This document shows, one piece after another, positions 1 to 8,400 of a stretch of DNA of 28,467 nt. How positions within the stretch are numbered: position 1 is the first letter of the stretch; each line of letters begins with the position of its first letter. Below the pieces are notes generated by a model that worked only from the letters and a program-made list of their open reading frames with translations, made no database searches and was not told the DNA's origin. A program made the position numbers and the translations under genes. The DNA lies in NCBI GenBank assembly GCA_964616755.1, contig CAZTSI010000039.1, positions 1-28,467 on the forward strand, given 5' to 3'. The DNA is from CAYNFR01 sp964616755. Its GTDB lineage: Bacteria > Bacteroidota > Bacteroidia > Chitinophagales > Saprospiraceae.

Positions 1-180
1 GGCGGTATTCGAAGATCCCCCTCCGATGAAAGCCGTAAAGCCCGAAGCGGTATTCAATTGTCCCCCTCCGATGAAAGCGGATTCACCCGAGGCAGTATTC
101 GCAAATCCCCCTCCGATGAAAGCGGATTCACCCGAGGCGGTATTCGAAGATCCCCCTCCGACGAAGGAGAAGGTACCTAT
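1..180 (-). repeat. 45-bp tandem repeats inside the repeat-protein gene (four copies)
   Basis: Four directly adjacent 45-bp units lie at 1-45, 46-90, 91-135 and 136-180. Each contains a core close to tccccctccgatgaaagc. Units 2 and 3 share a long identical stretch (about 68-90 against 113-135), and units 1 and 4 share their first 25 bases exactly. The unit length is a multiple of three and each unit encodes one 15-residue head repeat. The low divergence points to recent duplication or homogenisation. The array may continue past the window edge. Confidence 0.9.
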
Positions 181-408
181 ATTTACGCTATCCCACTGTG
201 TGCCATCTACTTGCCCAGCGCGGAAGGCTCCTCGATTTGGAATCCACATCAATCGGACGCCCGCACCGCTGGCTGGGGTAGCGCCGCTCTCCCCATGGAG
301 CAATACCGCGCCACCATCTACTTCGAGGTTGTTGGTTTGGGCCAAGAGAGTCAAGCTCCATGCTATACTGCCTAAAAAAATAAAAAGGGAGATGTAAGAT
401 CTTTTCAT
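1..408 (-). CDS. Secreted repeat protein with trimeric-adhesin (YadA head-like) repeats, 5' part only
   Basis: The minus strand is open without a stop from ATG at 408 to the window edge (136 codons), so the C-terminus is missing. Residues 1-24 form a signal peptide (MKRSYISLFIFLGS... ending LLAQ, likely cleavage after Gln24). A short region containing VDGTQWDSVNIG follows. From about residue 77 come 15-residue repeats of the form F-[IV]-G-G-G-x-x-N-T-A-S-G-x-x-A, at least four copies. Such N-T-A-S-G / G-G-G repeats are known from YadA/Hep_Hag-like head beta-rolls of surface proteins in Saprospiria; many of these end in a peptidase S74 chaperone domain, which would lie outside this window. Likely role is a cell-surface or secreted fibre or adhesin (inference). 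It lies 60 bp downstream of a LuxR-type gene on the same strand. Plus-strand frames through the repeats have no such features. Sure of frame and export; less sure of function. Confidence 0.82.
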   Translation of the reverse strand, partial: MKRSYISLFIFLGSIAWSLTLLAQTNNLEVDGGAVLLHGESGATPASGAGVRLMWIPNRGAFRAGQVDGTQWDSVNIGTFSFVGGGSSNTASGESAFIGGGFANTASGESAFIGGGQLNTASGFTAFIGGGSSNTA

Positions 409-468
409 CGTAAGTATTTCTTTTTGAATAATTAAACCAATTTTGAGTTTGCCAAAGGTCGTAAAGGA

Positions 469-732
469 CTAGGCAAATTTTAGAATTTTAGCTTCACGAC
501 CTTGGCCAGATGCAGGATGAACGACTGTCAGAATTCCTAGTTCAAAGGCACGTCTCACTAGTCCTGCGGTATTTTTGACTTGCATTTTATTAAGTAAATT
601 TTTGCGATGGCTATTCACCGTATGCGGTGATAGATAGAGGGTTGTGGCTATCTCTTCGGCCGTATATTCATGGGCGATCATGCGCAATATTTGATTTTCT
701 CGGGGGCTAATGGATGACAATATGATGTTCAT
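469..732 (-). CDS. Single-domain LuxR/GerE-type HTH transcriptional regulator
   Basis: An 87-residue protein starts with ATG at 732. Residues 6-65 form a LuxR_C (GerE) DNA-binding domain: SPRENQILRMIAHEYTAEEI, then a recognition-helix region with S-P-H-T-V-N-S-H-R-K-N-L. This matches the family pattern (LTxREXEVLxLIAxGxSxKEIA, then LSxxTVxxHxxxIxxKLxV). There is no receiver or ligand-binding domain, so it resembles stand-alone GerE-type regulators, and its signal input is unknown. A tail of about 20 residues follows the HTH. It is transcribed toward the repeat-protein gene with a 60-bp gap, so it may regulate or be co-transcribed with that gene (inference). It is divergent from the ECF sigma operon. 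Confidence 0.85.
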   Translation of the reverse strand: MNIILSSISPRENQILRMIAHEYTAEEIATTLYLSPHTVNSHRKNLLNKMQVKNTAGLVRRAFELGILTVVHPASGQGREAKILKFA

Positions 733-1064
733 AGTTCTTTGTGTTTGATGAATAGATCCCCTTTTTTAATGATTTCCACACGAAGGGATATACTTTTTTC
801 GAAATCATCAATAATTCGACGTCATACATCCTGCAAATGAAGAGGAGATTTCTTCTATCCTCCTTCTTACTACAAACAAGGATGACTAGATTGCTTATCG
901 TAGAAGAGGTGCGTCAGGCTTGACAAAAAGATAACATTTGATTCATATTAGGTGAGATTTTCATCGACAGATATGATATTTTTATAATCATGCCAAAATA
1001 ACAGAAATTAGGTTTAAGAAGAAGCCTCAATTTACCGTACTTTCGCTACATCACAACTAATGTT
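733..1064. other. Intergenic region between divergent luxR-type and ECF sigma genes
   Basis: These 332 bases hold no credible gene. They must contain the promoters of both divergent transcripts. The closest match to the Bacteroidota -7 element on the plus strand is TACTTTCG at 1038-1045, one base off TAnnTTTG, about 20 bases before the TTG start of the sigma gene. An imperfect inverted repeat lies near 839-868 (GAAGAGGA ... TCCTCCTTC), and a weaker one at about 800-818 (CGAA ... TTCG). Neither can be assigned to a regulator from the sequence alone. Confidence 0.4.
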
Positions 1065-1628
1065 TTGACGAGTATCGAGACACTTTCAGATGAATCTTTG
1101 GTGCAACTATTCGTGCCCAATAGTGACCCTTCTGTAATGAAGGTGCTATTCGAACGTCATATGCCGATGGTGCTAGGTACGGCCATGCACTATATGCGCG
1201 AAGCAGATAGGGCAGAAGATGTGACTATGGAGATATTCGAAAAGGTGATGAAAGTTCTTCACCGTTATGAAGTGAGCAATTTCAAGCATTGGATACTGAT
1301 GATGACGCGAAACCACTGTCTAAAGATCCTAAATCGAGCGCTTAAACGCGAAAATGAGCTCTTTGATAAAAGAATTGACTTGAGTCGTGTGGAATATAGT
1401 GAAGAAACGGATCTATCAGGTGATGAGAATATTTGGCTGGCACTCGAAGGGGCATTAGATGAGTTGAAAGCAGAACAAAGAATGTGTATCACCTTATTTT
1501 ATCTGCAAGACATGAGTTATCAGGAAATTAGTTCAAAAACAGGATTTACACTCAATGAAGTAAAAAGTCATCTTCAAAATGGCAAGCTCAATTTGCAAAA
1601 AAAACTATCCCCCTATAGAGAACAATAA
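1065..1628 (+). CDS. ECF-type RNA polymerase sigma factor (sigma-70 family)
   Basis: A 187-residue protein. Region 2 spans about residues 20-95 (LFERHMPMVLG, then A-D-R-A-E-D-V-T-M-E-I-F-E-K-V and F-K-H-W-I-L-M-M-T-R-N). Region 4 spans about 125-180 (L-D-E-L-K-A-E-Q-R, then Y-L-Q-D-M-S-Y-Q-E-I and an HTH ending in V-K-S-H-L-Q-N-G-K). There is no region 3, as expected for ECF sigmas. The start is a TTG at 1065: the frame is open upstream to a stop at 999 but offers no ATG, and an internal ATG at 1137 would cut into region 2. The stop is 2 bp before the next gene, so it is the first gene of a three-gene operon with a membrane TPR protein and a TPR-CHAT protease. It probably directs RNA polymerase to its own regulon under control of the next gene product (inference). 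Confidence 0.9.
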   Translation: MTSIETLSDESLVQLFVPNSDPSVMKVLFERHMPMVLGTAMHYMREADRAEDVTMEIFEKVMKVLHRYEVSNFKHWILMMTRNHCLKILNRALKRENELFDKRIDLSRVEYSEETDLSGDENIWLALEGALDELKAEQRMCITLFYLQDMSYQEISSKTGFTLNEVKSHLQNGKLNLQKKLSPYREQ

Positions 1629-1630
1629 CC

Positions 1631-2398
1631 ATGAACATAAGCAAACAGGAATTTCTACAATATCACGCTAACACCTTGTCGGAAGAGAGAAGGAAAGAAA
1701 TGGATATCTATTTAGAACAGCATCCGCTAGAAAAGAAAGCCTTTGAAGGGGCAGGGCTTTTCGAATCGACTAAAGATTTGGAGGCTTCCCTTTCACGCAT
1801 TTCATCGCGATGGGCAGCGAAGGAGGCCCTAACAAATGTTCCAGCCAAGACTAGCTCAAAGCCTAAGTTTCGAATAACTTGGTTAGCCACAATTTCTGCT
1901 GTAGCGGCCAGCATAGTATTTCTCATCATGACCTTTCCGTTCGGGCAATTTGGGGCAGTAGAGTTGCATAATTATGAGACCTCGTATCCAGATATTTTGA
2001 CCAATATAGTTCGCGGCGAGTCGGAAAACAGCGAGAAATCCGATTTGGTAATCGCCATGGACTTTTATGGTGCCATGAAATATGACAAAGCAGCTCATGT
2101 GCTAGAGCAATTACTAGCCGAAGATGCCAGTAATGTCAACATACGATTTTATTTGGCCATTTGCCATTATGAGCTTGGTGATTATAATAAAGCCCTTGCA
2201 ACCTTTGAAAAATTGACACTACCCTCTGCTTCTTTTGCTTATGATGACGGTGCCCAATGGTATAAAGCATTGTGCCTTATCAAACTTGAGAAAACGGATG
2301 AAGCAAAGGAAGTTTTGAAAACTATTGGCGAATCAACGCATTATAAGTCTGAAACAGCCCGCTTATTATTAGAAAATTACAATAAGATAAAGTGGTAA
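1631..2398 (+). CDS. Single-pass membrane protein with anti-sigma-like N-terminus and periplasmic TPR domain
   Basis: A 255-residue protein. Residues 1-60 are a helical cytoplasmic segment (L-S-E-E-R-R-K-E-M-D-I-Y-L-E-Q-H-P) resembling the start of Bacteroidota anti-sigma factors, where an L-S-x-E-E-x-x-x-x-E-x-x-L-x-x-D-P pattern recurs. No zinc-binding HxxxCxxC motif is present. One transmembrane helix lies at about 83-104, preceded by basic residues (S-K-P-K-F-R), giving N-in/C-out topology. The periplasmic part (about 105-255) holds two or three TPR units, clearest at 171-195 (A-I-C-H-Y-E-L-G-D-Y-N-K-A) and 208-231. It lies between the sigma gene (2 bp upstream) and the CHAT gene (7-bp overlap). 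The likely role is an anti-sigma factor whose periplasmic TPR domain binds a partner, perhaps the CHAT protein (inference). A plain TPR scaffold is the alternative. Confidence 0.75.
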   Translation: MNISKQEFLQYHANTLSEERRKEMDIYLEQHPLEKKAFEGAGLFESTKDLEASLSRISSRWAAKEALTNVPAKTSSKPKFRITWLATISAVAASIVFLIMTFPFGQFGAVELHNYETSYPDILTNIVRGESENSEKSDLVIAMDFYGAMKYDKAAHVLEQLLAEDASNVNIRFYLAICHYELGDYNKALATFEKLTLPSASFAYDDGAQWYKALCLIKLEKTDEAKEVLKTIGESTHYKSETARLLLENYNKIKW

Positions 2399-5292
2399 GT
2401 TCTCAAAACCTATTGAGGATACTTTTTTACCTTTTCTCTATTACTTTTAGCAGTGGAGCGTATGGACAATCCTTTCTGCATATTATGAATGTTGTAGATG
2501 AGTTAGATGATCCGTATCAAAAAATTTCTTATATAGATTCTATTATTGCCTCTCCATATTATGCACGTCATGATGACACCTTGGCTTTATTGTATTTTGA
2601 AAAATCGAATGTTTATTTTCGCAACAACCTCTCTATAAATGACGCCATAGTAGCTCTCGATGATGGTTTGGATTTAATTAATGAACAAGATCATCAACAC
2701 ATTTGGATTAAACTATGGACATACAAAGGGTATTGGTATCGCAAATGGGATAAGTATGAAGAGGCGAAACAGGCGCTCACCAATGCACTAAAATATACAG
2801 ACAATAACCCCTATGCATGGGAGGCTACGATACAACTAGGCAAAACTTATAAAGATCGCGGCGAATTTTCACTAGCCATAGATATCTATCAACAAGCCAT
2901 CAGGTTAGCGGGCAGAAACCAGGAAAGGCTAGCATCTACGTATGAAGTTATTGCATTTGTCTACCTCATCATGGAGACAGAAGAAGGTGCACGGCAAGCG
3001 ATACCATGGCTAGAAAGATTGTTGAGCCTTTTAGACACAATGCCTGATCGCGAACACTTTATCGCCAGCATGACCTATAACCTAGGCACTGCCTATTTGA
3101 CTCTAAATGATAATGAGAGAGCCATAACGCTTTTTAATAGCGCAGAATCCATCATTCAAAGTTGTTGTGAAGATCCTGATTTTGAAAGTTTATTGATGGA
3201 GAGTAGAGCCCTCATCTATGCCGATCAAGGCAAATATGATGAAGCTTTAAGCTTACTAAAGAAGAGTTTGACACTTTTTCAACAATCCTTTGATTTAACT
3301 AGATCAGATGGAATTTCTTCGACGTATAGAAATATAGCAAGTACCTATTTTAAAAAAGGCGATGTAAAGAATGCCATCTTGTTTAATTCTAAAGCTATCT
3401 CCATTCGACTGGCGGGTATCGAGAGTGGCAATGAATCGATCAGCGACATTAGTGATCATTTACTGAGAACAAATGGTGAGAAGCATTATTTGATTGAAGA
3501 ATTATTATTGCAAGGTCAGCTCTTTAAAGCCCTATATCAAGAGACACAAAACATCAAGCATTTAGAAAATGGAAAGGAGACTTTACTACATGCTGACCGA
3601 TTGGTAGATATGATGCGATTCGAACATATCGAAAATACAACAAAGGAATTTTGGCGTGAAAAGACACTAGACGTTTACCAAGCTTTAGTAGCGACTCTCT
3701 ATATGTTAAACGACTGTGAATCAGCTTTTTATTATTCAGAGAAGGCTAAGTATTTATTGATGGGCGAGCATTTAGTGCGCGATGAAAATTTAGCAAAAAA
3801 TGAAGATCACTCCGCGAATATTAGGGCATTTAGAAATGTGAGAATAGACATTGAGTCGACGGAAGTAGCTTTTTATACATCTACCATCAAGAAAGAGAAG
3901 CATCTTCTCGATTCTTTGAAGAATAAATTAATTGAACTCAAGCGAGAAGAGGATGATTTGTTGAGCATGTTTCAATTAACTGAACCTGCTTTCTTTGATG
4001 AAAATTTCAATTTTTCGATAGCTAATATTGCGGATATTCAAAATAGACTTTTACAGCCGAAGCAAACGCTTATAGAGTATATGTTGACAGATAGTGTCTT
4101 GTTTACCTTTATCATTCATAAGGACGGGTTTGATTGTATTCAATCAAAAGTGGAGATAGGGTTGACAGATCGGATTGATAAGATGCGCGAGGCGATTGTA
4201 TCCCCTTATCGCAATGGTCTGACGATGTTGCGCCAGTATGCAAACCATAGTTATGAATTATATCAACAATTCATTGGGGCGATTTCGCATTTGATGACCG
4301 AGGATGTTATCATAGTGACAGATCCTAAGATGGCGCATATCCCCTTTGCCATTTTATTGACAGATAGTATTCCCGATAAAGGATTAAACACTAAGCTAAA
4401 ATCTTGGCCTTATGTGATGAATCGATATAATTTGTCATACCAAAATTCTGCATCACTTGGCTTGCAAAAACGTTCACGACAACAATCCACCAAACACAAG
4501 CGAACCTTACTCGGAATTTTTCCTTCATATGGTGGACTTGGTGACGATCTGGCGGCAATAGACTTCTCAACGACTCGCGATAGTGTAATGAATTATTTGC
4601 CGAGCCTTCTCGGTAGTCAAGATGAATTGAATTTTGTAAAGAAAATATTCAAGGGGCTCTTTTTTGAAAGGGAAAATGCTTCAGAATCGCAATTTAAACA
4701 GGCCATTAGTGAGGCATTTGCCATTTGTCATATTTCTGGCCACGCCATTATGAATGCTAAAAATCCAGAATATTCGCGTCTTCTCTTAGACGATGGCGAT
4801 AATGAGGATGGCGATCTTTACGCCTACGAGATATCTAACATGGATATTCAATCAGAGCTGGTCATATTGAGTGCCTGTAACACTGGTACAGGAAAGGAGG
4901 TGGCCGGCGAAGGGATTGCTTCCCTTGGTAAGGCATTTGCTCAGGCTGGCAGCCCTAATTTACTTTTAAGTTTATGGGCAGTGAGCGATCGTGCTACATC
5001 GAGCCTCATAAGAGAATACTATGGTGAGCTCATCAATGGCCAGGACAAAAGAACGGCCTTAAGAAGTGCGAAATCCAACTTTCTTGCTAACGTAGAGGCC
5101 GCCTATCATCATCCTTACTACTGGGGTGGTTTTGTTTATTACGGTGATGATTTACCCATTCATTTAGAATTCAAGAAAAGAGTTGGCCTGTTTTCTCCTT
5201 TTCATTTTTGGTTGGCGTCCCTAGTCGGGATTTTAACGATTTTCGGCTGGTGGTTTAGGTCTTTTTGGCGTCGTGTTGGCGTATATCAATGA
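2392..5292 (+). CDS. Exported, membrane-anchored TPR-CHAT protease
   Basis: A 966-residue protein starting with GTG at 2392 inside the end of the previous gene. The N-terminus looks like a signal peptide (L-L-R-I-L-F-Y-L-F-S-I-T-F-S-S-G-A-Y-G-Q). Residues about 60-345 are TPR repeats (A-N-V-Y... type helices, e.g. Y-K-D-R-G-E-F-S-L-A-I and Y-A-D-Q-G-K-Y-D-E-A-L). A helical linker leads to a CHAT domain at about 620-925. The caspase-like dyad is visible: His784 in C-H-I-S-G-H-A and Cys829 in L-S-A-C-N-T-G-T-G, followed by the family's G-E-G-I-A-S-L-G-K-A-F and H-H-P-Y-Y-W-G-G-F motifs. A C-terminal transmembrane helix (about 937-955) and basic tail (F-W-R-R-V) would anchor it with the protease in the periplasm. 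CHAT proteins are caspase/separase relatives that cleave specific partners. Its substrate here is unknown; the neighbouring membrane TPR protein is a candidate. Confidence 0.88.
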   Translation: MVSSQNLLRILFYLFSITFSSGAYGQSFLHIMNVVDELDDPYQKISYIDSIIASPYYARHDDTLALLYFEKSNVYFRNNLSINDAIVALDDGLDLINEQDHQHIWIKLWTYKGYWYRKWDKYEEAKQALTNALKYTDNNPYAWEATIQLGKTYKDRGEFSLAIDIYQQAIRLAGRNQERLASTYEVIAFVYLIMETEEGARQAIPWLERLLSLLDTMPDREHFIASMTYNLGTAYLTLNDNERAITLFNSAESIIQSCCEDPDFESLLMESRALIYADQGKYDEALSLLKKSLTLFQQSFDLTRSDGISSTYRNIASTYFKKGDVKNAILFNSKAISIRLAGIESGNESISDISDHLLRTNGEKHYLIEELLLQGQLFKALYQETQNIKHLENGKETLLHADRLVDMMRFEHIENTTKEFWREKTLDVYQALVATLYMLNDCESAFYYSEKAKYLLMGEHLVRDENLAKNEDHSANIRAFRNVRIDIESTEVAFYTSTIKKEKHLLDSLKNKLIELKREEDDLLSMFQLTEPAFFDENFNFSIANIADIQNRLLQPKQTLIEYMLTDSVLFTFIIHKDGFDCIQSKVEIGLTDRIDKMREAIVSPYRNGLTMLRQYANHSYELYQQFIGAISHLMTEDVIIVTDPKMAHIPFAILLTDSIPDKGLNTKLKSWPYVMNRYNLSYQNSASLGLQKRSRQQSTKHKRTLLGIFPSYGGLGDDLAAIDFSTTRDSVMNYLPSLLGSQDELNFVKKIFKGLFFERENASESQFKQAISEAFAICHISGHAIMNAKNPEYSRLLLDDGDNEDGDLYAYEISNMDIQSELVILSACNTGTGKEVAGEGIASLGKAFAQAGSPNLLLSLWAVSDRATSSLIREYYGELINGQDKRTALRSAKSNFLANVEAAYHHPYYWGGFVYYGDDLPIHLEFKKRVGLFSPFHFWLASLVGILTIFGWWFRSFWRRVGVYQ

Positions 5293-5432
5293 AGACTTCT
5301 TTTGTACGTCGATTTCTGTCAGTTAGCTTGAGAACCCTCGGAAATATTGCGTTTACAATTACTAGAAAGGCGCTTATCTTTACGTAATTACGCATTATCC
5401 ATTTTCGTTTATCAATTAAAATCAACCGTTGA

Positions 5433-8400
5433 ATGTTTCGTATAGGCATCACCTTTTCATATTCACTGATCATCCTTTTATTACTAACTCTGCATTTTGG
5501 TTGCAGAAACAAATCTTCGAGGGGGGGGGCTCGAGGATCAGAGTCCGTTAATGAGTACATTGTTGCGCACTCACCGCAGTATATTTCAGTAGAGGCCCCA
5601 ATGGTGATTGACTTCAAGCAGGATATTCGATTGGACGAAAATGCACTCGCAGAGGCGATTAGCATTTCACCAAAAGTAGACGGTCGATATACCTTGTTGC
5701 ACTCGCGCAGAGTAGCTTTTATATCCGATGATTATTTGGCCTATGATACTGAGTATGCAGTAAAGATCAACACTTCGCTACTTCATTCTAGGGCAGAAGA
5801 AGGAGAATATTTGACGCTTCGCTTTCAAACGAAACCACTCAAACTCGATATTGATATTGATCCTTTGACTGCCAGCAATGATGACGGATGGCACATTAAA
5901 GGCAAAATCGCAGGGAATGATATTGTAAAAGTGGAGAATATCACCGGCATGCTTCGCTTAAAGAGCAAAGGGCAAAAAATACAATGGCTTTCTGATAAGG
6001 ATGGACGAGAATTTTCTTTCATCATCCCGGATATTGAAAGGAAAGATCGACAACAATCCATTACCTTACATTGGGCAGGAGGCAAATGGGATAAATCATT
6101 CAATGGGGAGGTTGACATAGATATTCCCGCAAGTGGAGTGTTTGAGTTGGCGGATGCACAGGTAATGGGCGACGGATCTCCTCAAATCATCCTAAGCTTT
6201 ACGGATATCATCCAAGCGCAGCAAAATTTTCAAGGCCTCATAACTATTACCGACCAAGCTGTTCCTAATTATCATGTAGACGGTTCGCAAATTATTGTCT
6301 ATCCTAAAGACGAAACGTTGAGCGTAGTAGATGTTCATATTTCTGGTAAAATCCTTAATAAACAAGGGATTGCCTTGGGTAAAGATGTTAAGGTTCAACT
6401 CAATATAAGTCCCTTGCATCCTGCGGTGCGCTTGTTGGGACAAGGGACAATTGTCTCTTCAAAGATGCCGGCAAGTGTGGGATTTGAAGCCCTCAATGTG
6501 CGATCGGTAGAGGTCGAAGTGTTAAAAATTTATCGGGACAATATCTTGCAGTTTTTACAAGGCAATCAAATCAGCGGGGATTGGTATTTAGAACAAGTAG
6601 GAAAAGTGGTGCACACCGAAAGAATCGAACTCGATAAAACTTCAGACATTAAAAGAAATAAATGGGGACGGTATGCCTTAGACCTCAACAAATTCATATC
6701 CGCGGATCCTGGTGCAATATATCAAGTAAGAATTGGTTTCAAGCCAGAATATGTGCTCTATCCCTGTGCCTCCATTGTTGGCTATACAGCCACTAAAGAA
6801 GGCGAGTCTTTTATGCGCTACATATATGATTATGAGGGCTACAGTTATCTTCATGAAGAAGATCCGTGCTATGGGGCTTTTTACAGTGCATATCGATTCT
6901 CCAGTCGCAATGTATTAATATCGGATATTGCTACAACGGTAAAGTCTACAGATGATCATCAATATTATCTCAGCGTTACGGATATCAATACCGCGCAGCC
7001 TGTGAGCAATGCCATCATAGAATTCTTTGATTTTCAGCAGCAATCCTTAGGCAAGGTCACCAGCAGTTCTACTGGTTCAGCTACGACCCAATTAGCGAAG
7101 AAAGCTTCTTTTGCCGTAGTTCATAAGGATAATTCATTCAATTATCTTCGATTAGAGGATGCAGAAGTTTTGTCACTGACCGATTTTGAAACACAAGGAA
7201 GAAAGAGAAATGTCGGATTAGATGGCTTTATTTATAGTGACCGAGGGGTTTATCGACCAGGGGATACAATACACGTTCATTTTATGCTCGACGATAACGA
7301 AAAATTGCCCAAAGATCATCCCGTCACCTTAGTGCTTACTGATCCACAAGGTGCTGAAAAAAATCGCCAAGTGGTGGCCAATGCCGTCGGGGGTATCTAT
7401 AGTTTCGTAGTCCCCACCTTGACGAAAGACAAGACAGGCCTGTGGAGTATTGCCGTTGGAGTAGGACCGGTGCAATTTTATCACAACATTCGCATCGAAA
7501 CAATAAAGCCCAACAAACTAAAAATTGAGATAAAGGCGCCGGAAGAGATTTCAGCACAAAATACTAAGTCAAATATAGTCGCCATTTCATCATCTTGGCT
7601 TTATGGAGTACCTGCGCGAAATCTTCGTGCGCGCGTTGAAGCGGTATATCAACAGAGGGAGACGAGCTTCAAAGGCTTTGACAATTTCCTCTTTACCGAT
7701 GAAGCGAGGACGATGAGCGGAGACCCTGTTGTCCTCTTTGATGGCACTCTCGATCAAGAGGGTCATGGCAATATTCCATTGAATTTGAGCAAAGATTTTC
7801 AATTTCCCGGCAAGATAAGAGCCAACCTAGCCACTCGTGTATTTGAAAAAGGCGGTGACTATTCTGAACATTACTCTCAAATATTCATAAGTCCCTATAC
7901 GCATTATGTTGGTTTGTCTATTCCGATGGACAAATGGGGAATGAAGTCTTTCTCGCGCAATACCTCGGAAAATGTCCTAGACCTCGTGAGTCTAGATGAA
8001 AATGGCCAAGTTGCAGCTAACCGAAAATTGAGCATTGGAATATATGACATTCAATGGAGATGGTGGTACTATGAAAATGAACGCTACAATCTGTATAACC
8101 TCAATGCCGATAATCATGCGCAGGCGGTGTGGACAAATACTATAACCACCAATTTAAATGGAAAGGCCTCGATTAATTTGGACTTCAACAAGGTGCAAGA
8201 TGGACGAAAAATGATTCGTATTTGTGATACTCAATCTGGGCATTGTACGAGTGATTTCTTTTACCTGAGCTCTTGGGATATGATGGCTGTTGAAGACGAA
8301 CGGAATAGTCTGAATAAAATCCAAATTACCACAGACAAAATGAGCTATAATGTAGGTGATCGTGTCAAACTCTCCGTGCCAACTGAAGCGGGCAATCAAT

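Noticed and set aside
1..180. Short regular repeats that could be taken for a CRISPR array
   Set aside because: Units are directly adjacent with no unique spacers, and each encodes a 15-residue protein repeat in an open frame with a signal peptide.
26..397. Two plus-strand open frames through the repeat region
   Set aside because: They are antisense to the minus-strand frame, which has a signal peptide and a known repeat type; the plus frames give Pro-rich translations with no recognisable features.
920..950. TTGACA with CATATTA 18 bases on, an E. coli-type promoter
   Set aside because: Bacteroidota primary sigma factors use TTG/TAnnTTTG elements, and the -10 match is poor.
5255..5665. 136-codon minus-strand frame over the CHAT/macroglobulin gap
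   Set aside because: It is antisense to both gene ends, has no recognisable domain, and overlaps the macroglobulin signal peptide region.
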